From NCBI GenBank assembly GCA_910584385.1, contig CAJUAK010000011.1:1-55302 (forward strand): a DNA stretch of 55,302 bases, read 5' to 3'. The notes below the pieces were generated by a model. That model was not told the DNA's origin and did not search any database. It was given only the letters and a program-made list of their open reading frames with translations. The number at the start of each line of letters is the position of its first letter. Position 1 is the first letter of the stretch. The position numbers were made by a program, and so were the translations under genes. This document shows, piece by piece, positions 25,479 through 33,196 of the stretch. The DNA is from an uncultured Alphaproteobacteria bacterium (lineage in GTDB: Bacteria > Pseudomonadota > Alphaproteobacteria > RF32 > CAG-239).

Positions 25479-25525
25479 TAGAATCTTTCTGCGCGCTTTA
25501 TAACATGTTATCTGTTTAAATGCCA
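25479..25525 (-). promoter_or_regulatory. nifJ promoter with two palindromic candidate operators
   Basis: On the minus strand TGGCAT (25520-25525), 17 bases, TATAAA (25497-25502). The perfect palindrome ATAACATGTTAT (25500-25511) lies over the -10 and spacer. TAGAATCTTTCTG (25479-25491 on plus) lies at about +6 to +18 of the expected transcript. The -35 is weak, as in activator-dependent promoters. Confidence 0.4.
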
Positions 25526-25614
25526 GTAAAAAAATGATTTTTACCGCGTGAAAAATATGGACAAGAATTATCCATTGTGTTATTGATAATCCACAAATTT
25601 CTTATTTATAAATT

Positions 25615-26379
25615 ATGACCATAATGCAAAAAATCATTCAGAGTGAAAAGAGTGAAGCTCTGATGCTGATTAAAGAGAATCTTCCCAATAAGAAATTTAT
25701 TCGGGAAATTTATGATTGTTTTGCCGATTTTTATGTTAAACTGGCAAAAAATGCTCCGGAAGGCGAAGTGTTGTCTTATATGCATATTGCAAGAGGCTGC
25801 TTTGACTTATCGGCTCCGGAATGGTTGGGCACTCCTGAATTTTCCGTTATTGAGCATATTGTTCAGGAGCACTGGCATTTCTTTGTGGTTTTGCTGGCGG
25901 CTCCTTCCAATCATGGCCGGCATCCGGAATTTGAAGGGATGTCCAAGGACGTCATGCTTAATGCTTACCGGTGCTGGTTGTTGTGCTATCTGAAATATTG
26001 CAAGGTGCCTTCGCGGCTGTTTATGTTGCTGGAGCTTACCAACCCTTTTCCTGTGCAGGAAAAAGCAGGTTTAAACGAAGATTTTGCTGCAGCATTTTTT
26101 GTTTTTGGTGCAAACAGGCTTCTTAACAATCGCGGGCAGGAAGATGATGTCCTCATCCGGCAAATGTGTTTTTATTGGGAATCGTGCCCTGATGACGTGC
26201 GTGAAGAAGTGGCGGCCTGCTTGAACAGAAACCGCCGGAAACGCTCAAGGAAGGAAGTGAGCTTCAGGCTGTTGCTGCGTAAAGTAAATGCGGCTTCGAA
26301 CAAGCGCAGAGCTTATGTGTTGGCAATCATAATTGTTGGCCTCTTATACGGAGCGGCGATGTTTTATTTTCTGCTTTAA
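25615..26379 (+). CDS. Unknown tail-anchored protein (254 aa)
   Basis: Not recognised. The soluble part (residues 1-230) is helical and rich in aromatic and Cys residues. A very basic strip (NRNRRKRSRKE, about residue 204, and NKRRAY) precedes one hydrophobic C-terminal helix (~234-254). This is a tail anchor with the bulk in the cytoplasm. An ATG three codons later is an equal start candidate; neither has a clear ribosome site. It is divergent from nifJ and ends at a perfect terminator. Confidence 0.65.
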   Translation: MTIMQKIIQSEKSEALMLIKENLPNKKFIREIYDCFADFYVKLAKNAPEGEVLSYMHIARGCFDLSAPEWLGTPEFSVIEHIVQEHWHFFVVLLAAPSNHGRHPEFEGMSKDVMLNAYRCWLLCYLKYCKVPSRLFMLLELTNPFPVQEKAGLNEDFAAAFFVFGANRLLNNRGQEDDVLIRQMCFYWESCPDDVREEVAACLNRNRRKRSRKEVSFRLLLRKVNAASNKRRAYVLAIIIVGLLYGAAMFYFLL

Positions 26380-26408
26380 AAAGCGTCCGGATTTATCCGG
26401 ACGCTTTT
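26379..26408 (+). terminator. Terminator, perfect 14-bp stem
   Basis: AAAAGCGTCCGGAT, two-base loop, and its exact complement ending in TTTT. It immediately follows the stop of the tail-anchored gene. Confidence 0.9.
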
Positions 26409-26526
26409 GCTGCTTTTCGGGCTTCTAAAATTTTCTGTTTTATTTAGTTAAAATTTACGGGCTGATTTCCCTTTTTACATCTTTATGGGCAGGCCGGAAA
26501 ATATTTTATGGACAGACCTGAAAATA

Positions 26527-26600
26527 TGGAGCGAGTAACGGGAATCGAACCCGCATCCTAAGCTTGGGAAGCTCACGTTCTACCATTGAACTATACTCGC
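26527..26600 (-). tRNA. tRNA-Gly (anticodon CCC)
   Basis: Read on the minus strand, GCGAGTA pairs with TACTCGC as the acceptor stem. The D loop (TTCAATGGTAGAA), the anticodon loop TTCCCAA and the T arm (GGGTTCGATTCCC) are all in place, with an encoded TCCA end. The 74-base length is normal. It decodes GGG. Confidence 0.95.
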
Positions 26601-26612
26601 ATATGCCAGCTC

Positions 26613-26640
26613 AATATAACTCTAAAAATCTAACTGGCAA
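26613..26640 (-). promoter_or_regulatory. tRNA-Gly promoter
   Basis: On the minus strand TTGCCA (26635-26640), 16 bases, then TATATT (26613-26618), ending 12 bases before the mature tRNA 5' end. Confidence 0.6.
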
Positions 26641-26657
26641 GTAATTTTTTATTTTTT

Positions 26658-27521
26658 TTACAGGTTAAACAAATCAGAATAGGTCAGCGCCAGCCCTATC
26701 ATGAAATTGCTTCCGGTTTTATTGGTTTCTCTGGCTTTGGCCATGAAGTAATTCATGTAGGGTGCCAAGCTTAATGTATCGTTCAGCTTGACGTCCATCC
26801 GGCCGACGGTGCCGAGTTCATGTTCAAAATCTGTGCCGACATAGTCGCTGAAATAAACATAGTCGCGAAAATAGCCGTCTAATTGGAATTTAACGCCTTC
26901 GCGCAGCGGATATTCGCTTTTTAGCCCGACTTCATAGGCGAGTTTTGCCGTTTCGTTTCCGCTGTAGGTGAAATCATATTCTTCAACGCCTGCCAGATAA
27001 AGCTCCTTTATGTATTGCCCGTTGAACATTTTTATACCTTCCATGCCGCGGATGATTTTTGATCTTGGCGCATCTCCGTTGGCCGTGAATTCTGTTTGGT
27101 AGCCAATGCTGGCAAAAGGTCCGACGTCTGCATCTTCATATTTCCACATTTTAGCGTTAATGTCTGTATAGGCCCAAATGCGGTCAGAGTTTTCTGTGGA
27201 TGTTTCTTCGCCGTCTACGGGTTTTAATTTTGTTTTGCCGTATTCCATTTGCAGGCCGTTGTTCCATTGATAGGCATCTTGTTCATATTCCAAAACAAAA
27301 TCAAATACGCCCTTAATAACTGTTTCGCTGTCGGCGCTTAATTTAGAATTTGGCGAATCTTGGTAATCTTGCGCATTTTGCACGTCGGTGCTTGAAAGTT
27401 CTAAGCCCACCCTTTTGAAATTTGCGCGCAGAGGGCTTTTTTCTGCCGTTTCGGCTGCCTGGGCAGCGGCTGCGCTTGCGGCAAATGCCAGACAATATAT
27501 TAATGTTTGAAATTTTTTCAT
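26658..27521 (-). CDS. Outer-membrane beta-barrel-like protein (287 aa)
   Basis: A predicted secreted outer-membrane protein. The start at 27521 follows AAAGGGGA and gives a clean signal peptide with an Ala-rich end (SAAAAQAAE, cut near residue 23). The mature part alternates aromatic and polar residues in beta-strand style, with many Tyr/Phe near strand ends, and its last segment (NFMIGLALTYSDLFNL) resembles a closing strand. No specific family is recognised; a porin-like or structural role is a guess. The gene lies downstream of motB on the same strand, but a gap of about 85 bases separates them. Confidence 0.7.
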   Translation of the reverse strand: MKKFQTLIYCLAFAASAAAAQAAETAEKSPLRANFKRVGLELSSTDVQNAQDYQDSPNSKLSADSETVIKGVFDFVLEYEQDAYQWNNGLQMEYGKTKLKPVDGEETSTENSDRIWAYTDINAKMWKYEDADVGPFASIGYQTEFTANGDAPRSKIIRGMEGIKMFNGQYIKELYLAGVEEYDFTYSGNETAKLAYEVGLKSEYPLREGVKFQLDGYFRDYVYFSDYVGTDFEHELGTVGRMDVKLNDTLSLAPYMNYFMAKARETNKTGSNFMIGLALTYSDLFNL

Positions 27522-27605
27522 ATTAAATCCCCTTTCTATAAGTTTGCTTTTGTTTAACAAATTATGGAAAGGGGAGTCAATATAGGGTTGTTTTTCTGTG
27601 TAAAA

Positions 27606-28262
27606 TTAGAAAAATTTAGGCTCCGCATGGATAACGACGCGGCGGTTTTTTATCCTGTTTTGCGGTATCGGGTCTCCAAAAGCATCGCGGTTTGGATATT
27701 TGGGAGCAATATCATACATGCCGGTGGCTTTGAGGCGTACCCGGTCTATGCCGCGGCTCTCCAAAAATTCGACAACGGCGGCCGCTCTTGCGGCGGAAAG
27801 TTCCCAGTTGTTGGCGTAAATCGAATTTTGCGGCTTTTCATCGCTGGTGTGCCCTTCAACGCTAAAAAAGAAATTGTGATATCTTTCTGACTGCAGCGTT
27901 GCAGCTATGCGCTTTAGGGTTGGAAGCAATTCTTCTTTGATTTTTGCAGAGCCCGGCGCAAAGAAAACATCTCCGCTGAACTCAATTACAATGCCTTGGG
28001 AATCGTTGCCGAGGGCGACATCATCCGTTACGTTCATTGTTTGGACATCTTCACGCAGTTCAACCAGCATGGTCTCTATCGGCCTCTGGCTTTCCCTTTT
28101 GCCGATGCCTTCCGTCAAACCGGCTTTAATCTGTTCATATTTTGATGCGTCCGGCGTGGAGGCTGCCAGCATTAAAACAAAGAAGCACAACAACAGCGTT
28201 ACCATGTCGCTGTAGGTGGCCATCCATTCTTCGTCAATTGGCTCGGAAACTTTTTTCTTCAT
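27606..28262 (-). CDS. motB: Flagellar stator protein MotB
   Basis: Anchors the proton- or sodium-driven flagellar stator to peptidoglycan. The 218-residue protein has one N-terminal membrane helix with the ion-carrying Asp19 (TYSDMVTLLLCFFVL), a plug/linker region, and a C-terminal OmpA-like domain (~95-215) with VEGHTSDE and the NRRVVI signature near the end. It is short for a MotB, as in PomB-like and some alphaproteobacterial forms. It starts two bases after motA. Confidence 0.93.
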   Translation of the reverse strand: MKKKVSEPIDEEWMATYSDMVTLLLCFFVLMLAASTPDASKYEQIKAGLTEGIGKRESQRPIETMLVELREDVQTMNVTDDVALGNDSQGIVIEFSGDVFFAPGSAKIKEELLPTLKRIAATLQSERYHNFFFSVEGHTSDEKPQNSIYANNWELSAARAAAVVEFLESRGIDRVRLKATGMYDIAPKYPNRDAFGDPIPQNRIKNRRVVIHAEPKFF

Positions 28263-28264
28263 GG

Positions 28265-29089
28265 CTACTCCTGATTATCTGCGCCAGAACCCGGCCTGAA
28301 GTCCCTGTCTATCAAGTATTGTTCTTCCCAGCTGGCGAAGGAGTTGATTTTGTCTTGGATATAGCGCGGGCTTTTTCTTTCTGCAAGCAGAACCAAACCT
28401 TCCAGTTGGAGGTTATGTAAAAAGGCAACAGCGTCATTGCGGGCGGAGGCTTTTGTTGCGAGCGGAATAAACAGCAGGCGGGCCAGAATAATGCCGTAAA
28501 GGGTTGTGATGAGGGCTATTGCCATGCTGGGGCCGATAGCGGCAGGGTCAGATGCCATATTGCCAAGCATGATAACCAATCCGATAAGCGTTCCGAGCAT
28601 GCCGAATGCCGGAGCATCGCCGCCCATCTTTTTCAAGGCATCTGTTACGCGGCGTCCGCGTTCGCTTTCCGCTTCCAGATTATTGGTAAGAATTTGCCTG
28701 ATTTCGGCACCAGTATATCCGGTAACAACCAAATCTGCGCCGGAGGCAAGGAAGCTGTCTTCTTGGCGGAGGGCATCCGTTACTTCATTTTCTAAGCCTT
28801 GCAGGCCGTTTTTTTGCAAGATATATGCCCAGCGGACAATGCGCCCGATTTCATCTTTTAAGGAAACAGTAGATTCCTTATGCTTGCGGAAAGCTTTGCC
28901 CATTAGTTTCAGGGCATTAAAAGAAATCGATGTTTCATAGGAAATGAACAAGGCTGCGAAAGTTCCCCCGGCAACAATTGCCATACTCGGAAAGTCGACA
29001 AATGCGTTGGGATTGTCTGTTGATGCAACGATTGCTGTAATAACGATTAAAAATCCGCCGATGAAACCGGCTAAAGTTCCTAAAGACAT
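28265..29089 (-). CDS. motA: Flagellar stator protein MotA/PomA
   Basis: The ion-channel partner of MotB. The 274-residue protein has four membrane helices: ~5-25, ~33-50, ~158-180 and ~190-210. A large cytoplasmic loop contains the charged region that meets FliG. AGTLAALFIS-type and GLVIMLGNMASDPAAIGPSMA segments match the PomA-like group. It is followed by motB, then an outer-membrane protein; gcrA lies 30 bases upstream on the same strand. Confidence 0.93.
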   Translation of the reverse strand: MSLGTLAGFIGGFLIVITAIVASTDNPNAFVDFPSMAIVAGGTFAALFISYETSISFNALKLMGKAFRKHKESTVSLKDEIGRIVRWAYILQKNGLQGLENEVTDALRQEDSFLASGADLVVTGYTGAEIRQILTNNLEAESERGRRVTDALKKMGGDAPAFGMLGTLIGLVIMLGNMASDPAAIGPSMAIALITTLYGIILARLLFIPLATKASARNDAVAFLHNLQLEGLVLLAERKSPRYIQDKINSFASWEEQYLIDRDFRPGSGADNQE

Positions 29090-29119
29090 GTTTTTACCCT
29101 GTTTTGTTGTTTTGAATAA

Positions 29120-29623
29120 TTATTTTTTTCCCGCTTTTACATAAGCGACTGCCGAGTGTTCTTCGCAATAGGTTTGTCCGAGTTTGACCCTTTTGCCGCA
29201 AAAATGGAAGTTTTCATCTTTGGGGTCGCCGATTGGCCAGCGGCAAGTGTGGTTGTCTAAATCGGCAACAGTTACTTTTTCAGGCCTTTTGTATGTTTCT
29301 TGTTCGGCTTCTTTCTTTTTGTTTTCTTTTTCAGGCGCTTGTACGGCTTTTGCAGGTTTGGCCGCTGCTTGATTTTCCACTTTTTTTTCAGAGGCTGTTT
29401 TTTTTGCCGGGGCAGCCTTCTTTTCCTTTGCAGCTGCCTGAGATGGGGAGGCTGCTTCATCTTTTTTCTTTATGGGAGAAGGGCGTCCCGAAAGCCCCAA
29501 ACGATGCACTTTGCCGACGATGGAATTCTTGGAAACTCCAAGCTTTTTTCCGATTTCTCCGGTGGTCATCCCTTCTTTCCACATTTTCTTTAAATCTTCA
29601 ACCATTTCATCGGTCCAGGCCAT
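29120..29623 (-). CDS. gcrA: GcrA cell-cycle regulator
   Basis: An alphaproteobacterial transcription factor that works with sigma-70 RNA polymerase at GANTC sites methylated by CcrM. The N-terminal DNA-binding domain is diagnostic (MAWTDEMVEDLKKMW, then SKNSIVGKVHRLGLSGRPSP). A Lys/Ala-rich linker (~55-115) is followed by the RNA-polymerase-binding C-terminal domain with TCRWPIGDP and FCGKRV...YCEEHS, giving the usual Cys/His set. Length 167 is normal. One GANTC site (29680-29684) lies in its upstream region. Confidence 0.96.
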   Translation of the reverse strand: MAWTDEMVEDLKKMWKEGMTTGEIGKKLGVSKNSIVGKVHRLGLSGRPSPIKKKDEAASPSQAAAKEKKAAPAKKTASEKKVENQAAAKPAKAVQAPEKENKKKEAEQETYKRPEKVTVADLDNHTCRWPIGDPKDENFHFCGKRVKLGQTYCEEHSAVAYVKAGKK

Positions 29624-29768
29624 GGCTTTTCTCCTTAAATATATAAACTATGCCTTTATGTTAGGCGAATATTCTCCGCGAGTCTAGTATGAAAATAAAT
29701 TTATCACTTCTTTTTTAATTTTTTATGTATTATATTAGCTCTAGTTGAAATTTTTGCGGAGAAATCTT

Positions 29769-31199
29769 ATGGTTAAAAACTATTGGTTGGAAGGCGTTTG
29801 GCTCAGCTTTTTGGCATCTGCGGCGATGGCTGAAAATTTGGTTCCCGAAAGCAAAACGACAGATATGAATGTTACGATTTATCAAAACCAGGCATTGGTT
29901 AAGGATATCCGCAATGTCGATTTTGCGCAGGGCATGAATGAAATCGCCTTTGAGGGCGTTGCGCGCCAGATACGCCCGGAAACAGCCATGTTTTCCGCTT
30001 CGGGCATTCGGGTTTTTGAACAAAATTATGATTATGATTTGATTAATGCCCAGAATCTGCTGGAAGAAGCAATCGGCAAAAAAGTAAAAACGGCTGAAAT
30101 TAATCCGGCCAATGGCGAAACGATTATTAAAGATGCTGTTTTAATTAACAATAATTACGGTTCTCCGGTTTTGAAATTTGATTACGGCATTGAGGCAAAT
30201 TTTCCCGGGCGTGTTGTCTTTGAACAAATTCCGCAGAATTTGAGGGTTAAGCCCACGCTCATGGCAAAATTGGACAGCAGGGAAGCCGGAACACGCCCCT
30301 TGGAGCTTGATTATCTGGCGAACGGTTTAAGCTGGCAGGCAGATTATGTGGCAGAAATTGATGCTGATGACAAATTGCGGCTTAACAGTTGGGTTACGCT
30401 TAATAACGAATCGGGTGCCGATTATAAAAATGCTAAAATCCGCCTTGTTGCGGGCAGTGTTAACCAGGTTGCCGATGTTATGCCGAGAATGAGAAACAAA
30501 GCGATACCGATGCTTGCGGCGGGTTTGGCATCGGATGAGGCTGTTGCGGAAACGTCCAGCATGCAGGTGATGCCGGTCGGATTGGACGGATATTATCTGT
30601 ATACGCTTCCCGAGCGGGCTGACATTTTAGATAAACAAAGCAAGCAAGTCAGCTTGTTTTCAAAGGAAAATGTGAAGTTTGAAAAAGAATATAAGCTGGT
30701 TTCGCCGCTTTATTTAAGTTATCGGGGCGGTTCAAAACAATTTGAAAATATGAACCCCGATGTTGTTTATAAGCTGGTTAACCTTGAAGAAAATAATCTG
30801 GGGCTGCCGCTTCCTGCCGGAACCGTGCGCTTTTACCGCCAGGATCAAACTAACGGCTTGCAGTTTATTGGCGAGAGCCGCATGGCGCAGACGGCTGTTG
30901 GCGGAAAATCCGAGCTTAAAATTGGAAAATCTTTTGATATTTCTGTGGAAGGGAAAGTTGTCCAGGTTAAAGAAATTTCCGACAAAATCCGCGAATCGGA
31001 TGTTGAAATTAAATTTGCTAACGGTTCGGATAAAAATGCGGTTGTCGAATTTGTTCAAAACGGAAGCGATACGATGGAAATCCTTAAAGAGAATCTGCCG
31101 CATGACGTGAAAAACGCTTACAGCAATTCCTGGAAAATCGGCGTTCCGGCCAAAGGCGAAGCAAAATTAACCTTTACTGTCAGGATGATAAGCAAATAA
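29769..31199 (+). CDS. Secreted DUF4139-domain protein (476 aa)
   Basis: An exported protein with a short signal peptide (cut near AMA-EN, about residue 22). The start at 29769 follows GGAGA; a TTG eight codons earlier has no support. The DUF4139 fold is seen in the pattern MNVTIYQNQALVKDIRNV at the start, the LDYLANGLSWQADYVAEI core (~185), and beta-rich repeats to the end (KLTFTVRM). Bacterial members are uncharacterised periplasmic or outer-membrane proteins. It overlaps the next gene by one base (TAATG), so the pair is co-translated. Confidence 0.85.
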   Translation: MVKNYWLEGVWLSFLASAAMAENLVPESKTTDMNVTIYQNQALVKDIRNVDFAQGMNEIAFEGVARQIRPETAMFSASGIRVFEQNYDYDLINAQNLLEEAIGKKVKTAEINPANGETIIKDAVLINNNYGSPVLKFDYGIEANFPGRVVFEQIPQNLRVKPTLMAKLDSREAGTRPLELDYLANGLSWQADYVAEIDADDKLRLNSWVTLNNESGADYKNAKIRLVAGSVNQVADVMPRMRNKAIPMLAAGLASDEAVAETSSMQVMPVGLDGYYLYTLPERADILDKQSKQVSLFSKENVKFEKEYKLVSPLYLSYRGGSKQFENMNPDVVYKLVNLEENNLGLPLPAGTVRFYRQDQTNGLQFIGESRMAQTAVGGKSELKIGKSFDISVEGKVVQVKEISDKIRESDVEIKFANGSDKNAVVEFVQNGSDTMEILKENLPHDVKNAYSNSWKIGVPAKGEAKLTFTVRMISK

Positions 31200-32461
31200 T
31201 GCGTTTAGTCTTTTTTGCCTTGTTGGGCGTTTTAGGCTTTGCCTTTTATGCAAATGCGGAACCGGAGCCTTGGCAACCGAAATCTATGGCGGATTATGAA
31301 AAATATTTCCAAGTGGATTTGGATGCGCCGCTTCCGGATTATGATACGCTGTTTTATGAATTTAAACATGAAGACAGCGATTATGACCCTCGTTACAGCA
31401 GCGTATGGGATTTTATAGGCGCTGTTTTTGACAGAGGCTTCCATGATATGATTTCTTCTTACGGCGGCTCTGAAAAAAGGGCGAAGCCGGTTGAAGAAGA
31501 TGCGCTTTTGGAAATGATTGAGGCTATGCCGAAATCAATGTATGAGTATATTGGCCCAATGCTTCACGAAACTCCCGGAATTTCTGAAAAAATTTTAAAT
31601 TATCCCGGAATTAAAGAAACAAAGCACAAGTTTCCAACACGCATTGCTCCGCAGCTGCAGCATATTGAAGGCTTGGAATTTTTATCGCCTTACCTTTATT
31701 ATGTTTTGATGCCGGAAATGTGGCCGCAGCTTGACAAGCCTGTCGAACTGCCGCCGATGCAGAGCACTTTTCCAAAAGTCAGCTATGACGCGAAGTTTTA
31801 TGATGCCCTTAAAGTTCTCGTGCCGCCGGAGCCTTATCAGCAAGATTATAAGCCGGATAACAAGCTCAGCCGCAGCGATTTGCGGACGGTGGACATTACG
31901 CCAAACAGTCTGCTGACCGCCGCGGATGTTAAAGCTTTTGTGAATACGATGGATAAGGTTAACGAATTTGGCAAGCGCCATACCAAACAGCTTGTACACG
32001 CGGGGGCGATGTTTGATTTTTATGAAAGAAAGCATGACGGCGGCTTGCCGGTTAACGGGCTGAAAGATTTGGTCAATCCCTGCCAGCGTTTGGCGCAGCG
32101 GGTTAAAATCATCGGCAAGGAAGGCGAATTTTTGCATGAAGTTGTCGGCGAGGGTTTTACGCTTAAAGACTGGGCTTACACCTGCGACAAGGTGGTTAAG
32201 GCTTACCGCGTGTCTTATATGTCAACAATGATGCTTCAGGCGATACGCTCTTACCAGCGCGGCTTTTATGATGCGGATATCTCTCTGCTTTCGCCCAGCC
32301 GCCAGGCTGTTCAATACTCGACCATGCAGAGCATTTTGGAGATGTACTATGCGCCGCTTAATGATGTGGTGGAAGTGCGCAAGCACCGGCAGGAAATCCG
32401 CGATAAGCTGAATGCTTTTGATTACCGTTTGGCCCATATGCCGATTGGTTATATCGATTAA
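31199..32461 (+). CDS. Unknown secreted protein coupled to DUF4139 (420 aa)
   Basis: Not recognised. The signal peptide is clear (RLVFFALLGVLGFAFYANA-E, cut near residue 20). The mature protein is helical, rich in Pro and Tyr in the first half (LPDYDTLFYEF, PEMWPQL, PPEPYQQDY), with a later helical domain (~225-420) that contains two Cys (NPCQRLA and TCDKVV) that could pair in the periplasm. It is translationally coupled to the DUF4139 gene; the two probably act together in the envelope. Confidence 0.75.
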   Translation: MRLVFFALLGVLGFAFYANAEPEPWQPKSMADYEKYFQVDLDAPLPDYDTLFYEFKHEDSDYDPRYSSVWDFIGAVFDRGFHDMISSYGGSEKRAKPVEEDALLEMIEAMPKSMYEYIGPMLHETPGISEKILNYPGIKETKHKFPTRIAPQLQHIEGLEFLSPYLYYVLMPEMWPQLDKPVELPPMQSTFPKVSYDAKFYDALKVLVPPEPYQQDYKPDNKLSRSDLRTVDITPNSLLTAADVKAFVNTMDKVNEFGKRHTKQLVHAGAMFDFYERKHDGGLPVNGLKDLVNPCQRLAQRVKIIGKEGEFLHEVVGEGFTLKDWAYTCDKVVKAYRVSYMSTMMLQAIRSYQRGFYDADISLLSPSRQAVQYSTMQSILEMYYAPLNDVVEVRKHRQEIRDKLNAFDYRLAHMPIGYID

Positions 32462-32505
32462 CGATATGTTTTTTATTAAAAAAATCTTTTTTCTGAATTT
32501 TTGTA

Positions 32506-32534
32506 TTGCAATTCATTATCAATCTTTGTATAAA
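32506..32534 (+). promoter_or_regulatory. rpoZ promoter
   Basis: TTGCAA (32506-32511), 17 bases, TATAAA (32529-32534), about 42 bases before the rpoZ ATG. Confidence 0.6.
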
Positions 32535-32576
32535 GGCAGTCAGAGTTTAATTTATTAAAAAATAAGGTATTTTAAA

Positions 32577-33053
32577 ATGGCACGCGTTACGGTTGAAGAT
32601 TGTATTGATAAAATTCCAAATCGCTATGAATTGTTGATGGTGGCCGCACAGCGGGCTAAAGACATCAGCACCGGCTCTCCGATTACACTTCCCCGGGATA
32701 ATGACAAGAATCCGGTTATCGCTCTTCGTGAAATTGCCGAAGAAACGGTAAGCATTGAAGAATTGCAGAAATCTCTGGTTATGGGGCTGCAGAAATATGT
32801 TGAAGTTGAAGAGCCTGAAGAAGAAGAGCTCGAAATCTTGGCTGCTGAAAAAGAATTGGCTGATTTGGACGAACAATTCAGCGGTTTGCTGGTTGACAGC
32901 GAAATGAATGATGCCATGCAAATCCACGGCGATGATGATTCTGCCGATTTTGGTTTGGATGCGGATGCCGACAGCGGGGATGCCGATATGGACGATGTTG
33001 CTTTTGATGATGATTTGTCCATGGATGATGCCGCTTTTGACGATGAAGAATAA
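32577..33053 (+). CDS. rpoZ: RNA polymerase omega subunit RpoZ with a long acidic tail
   Basis: The small RNA-polymerase subunit that helps assemble beta-prime and, in other proteobacteria, forms part of a ppGpp site. Residues 1-65 are the omega core (MARVTVEDCIDKIPNRYELLMVAAQRAKDI with IALREIAEETVS). Beyond ~80 the protein continues with an extremely acidic extension rich in Asp and Glu, making 158 residues against the usual 70-130. It is followed by a terminator and then by the ppGpp synthetase/hydrolase gene, the classic rpoZ-spoT neighbourhood. Confidence 0.95.
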   Translation: MARVTVEDCIDKIPNRYELLMVAAQRAKDISTGSPITLPRDNDKNPVIALREIAEETVSIEELQKSLVMGLQKYVEVEEPEEEELEILAAEKELADLDEQFSGLLVDSEMNDAMQIHGDDDSADFGLDADADSGDADMDDVAFDDDLSMDDAAFDDEE

Positions 33054-33072
33054 AGCAAAGGCTTTGTTTTTG

Positions 33073-33100
33073 AAAGGCAGGATTTTTCCTGCCTTTTTTT
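33073..33100 (+). terminator. rpoZ terminator
   Basis: AAAGGCAGGA, short T loop, TCCTGCCTTT plus a T run. Confidence 0.85.
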
Positions 33101-33196
33101 GTTTGAAGCTGTATAATTTAACCAAATGGCAAGAACTCTTGTGCTTATATATGCTTAAATGGTATAAATTGCTTTTATTTGGTAAAGAGATATGAA

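Noticed and set aside
29233..29646. 137-aa plus-strand ORF
   Set aside because: It is the antisense of gcrA; its Phe/Leu-rich composition comes from the Lys/Ala-rich linker read backwards.
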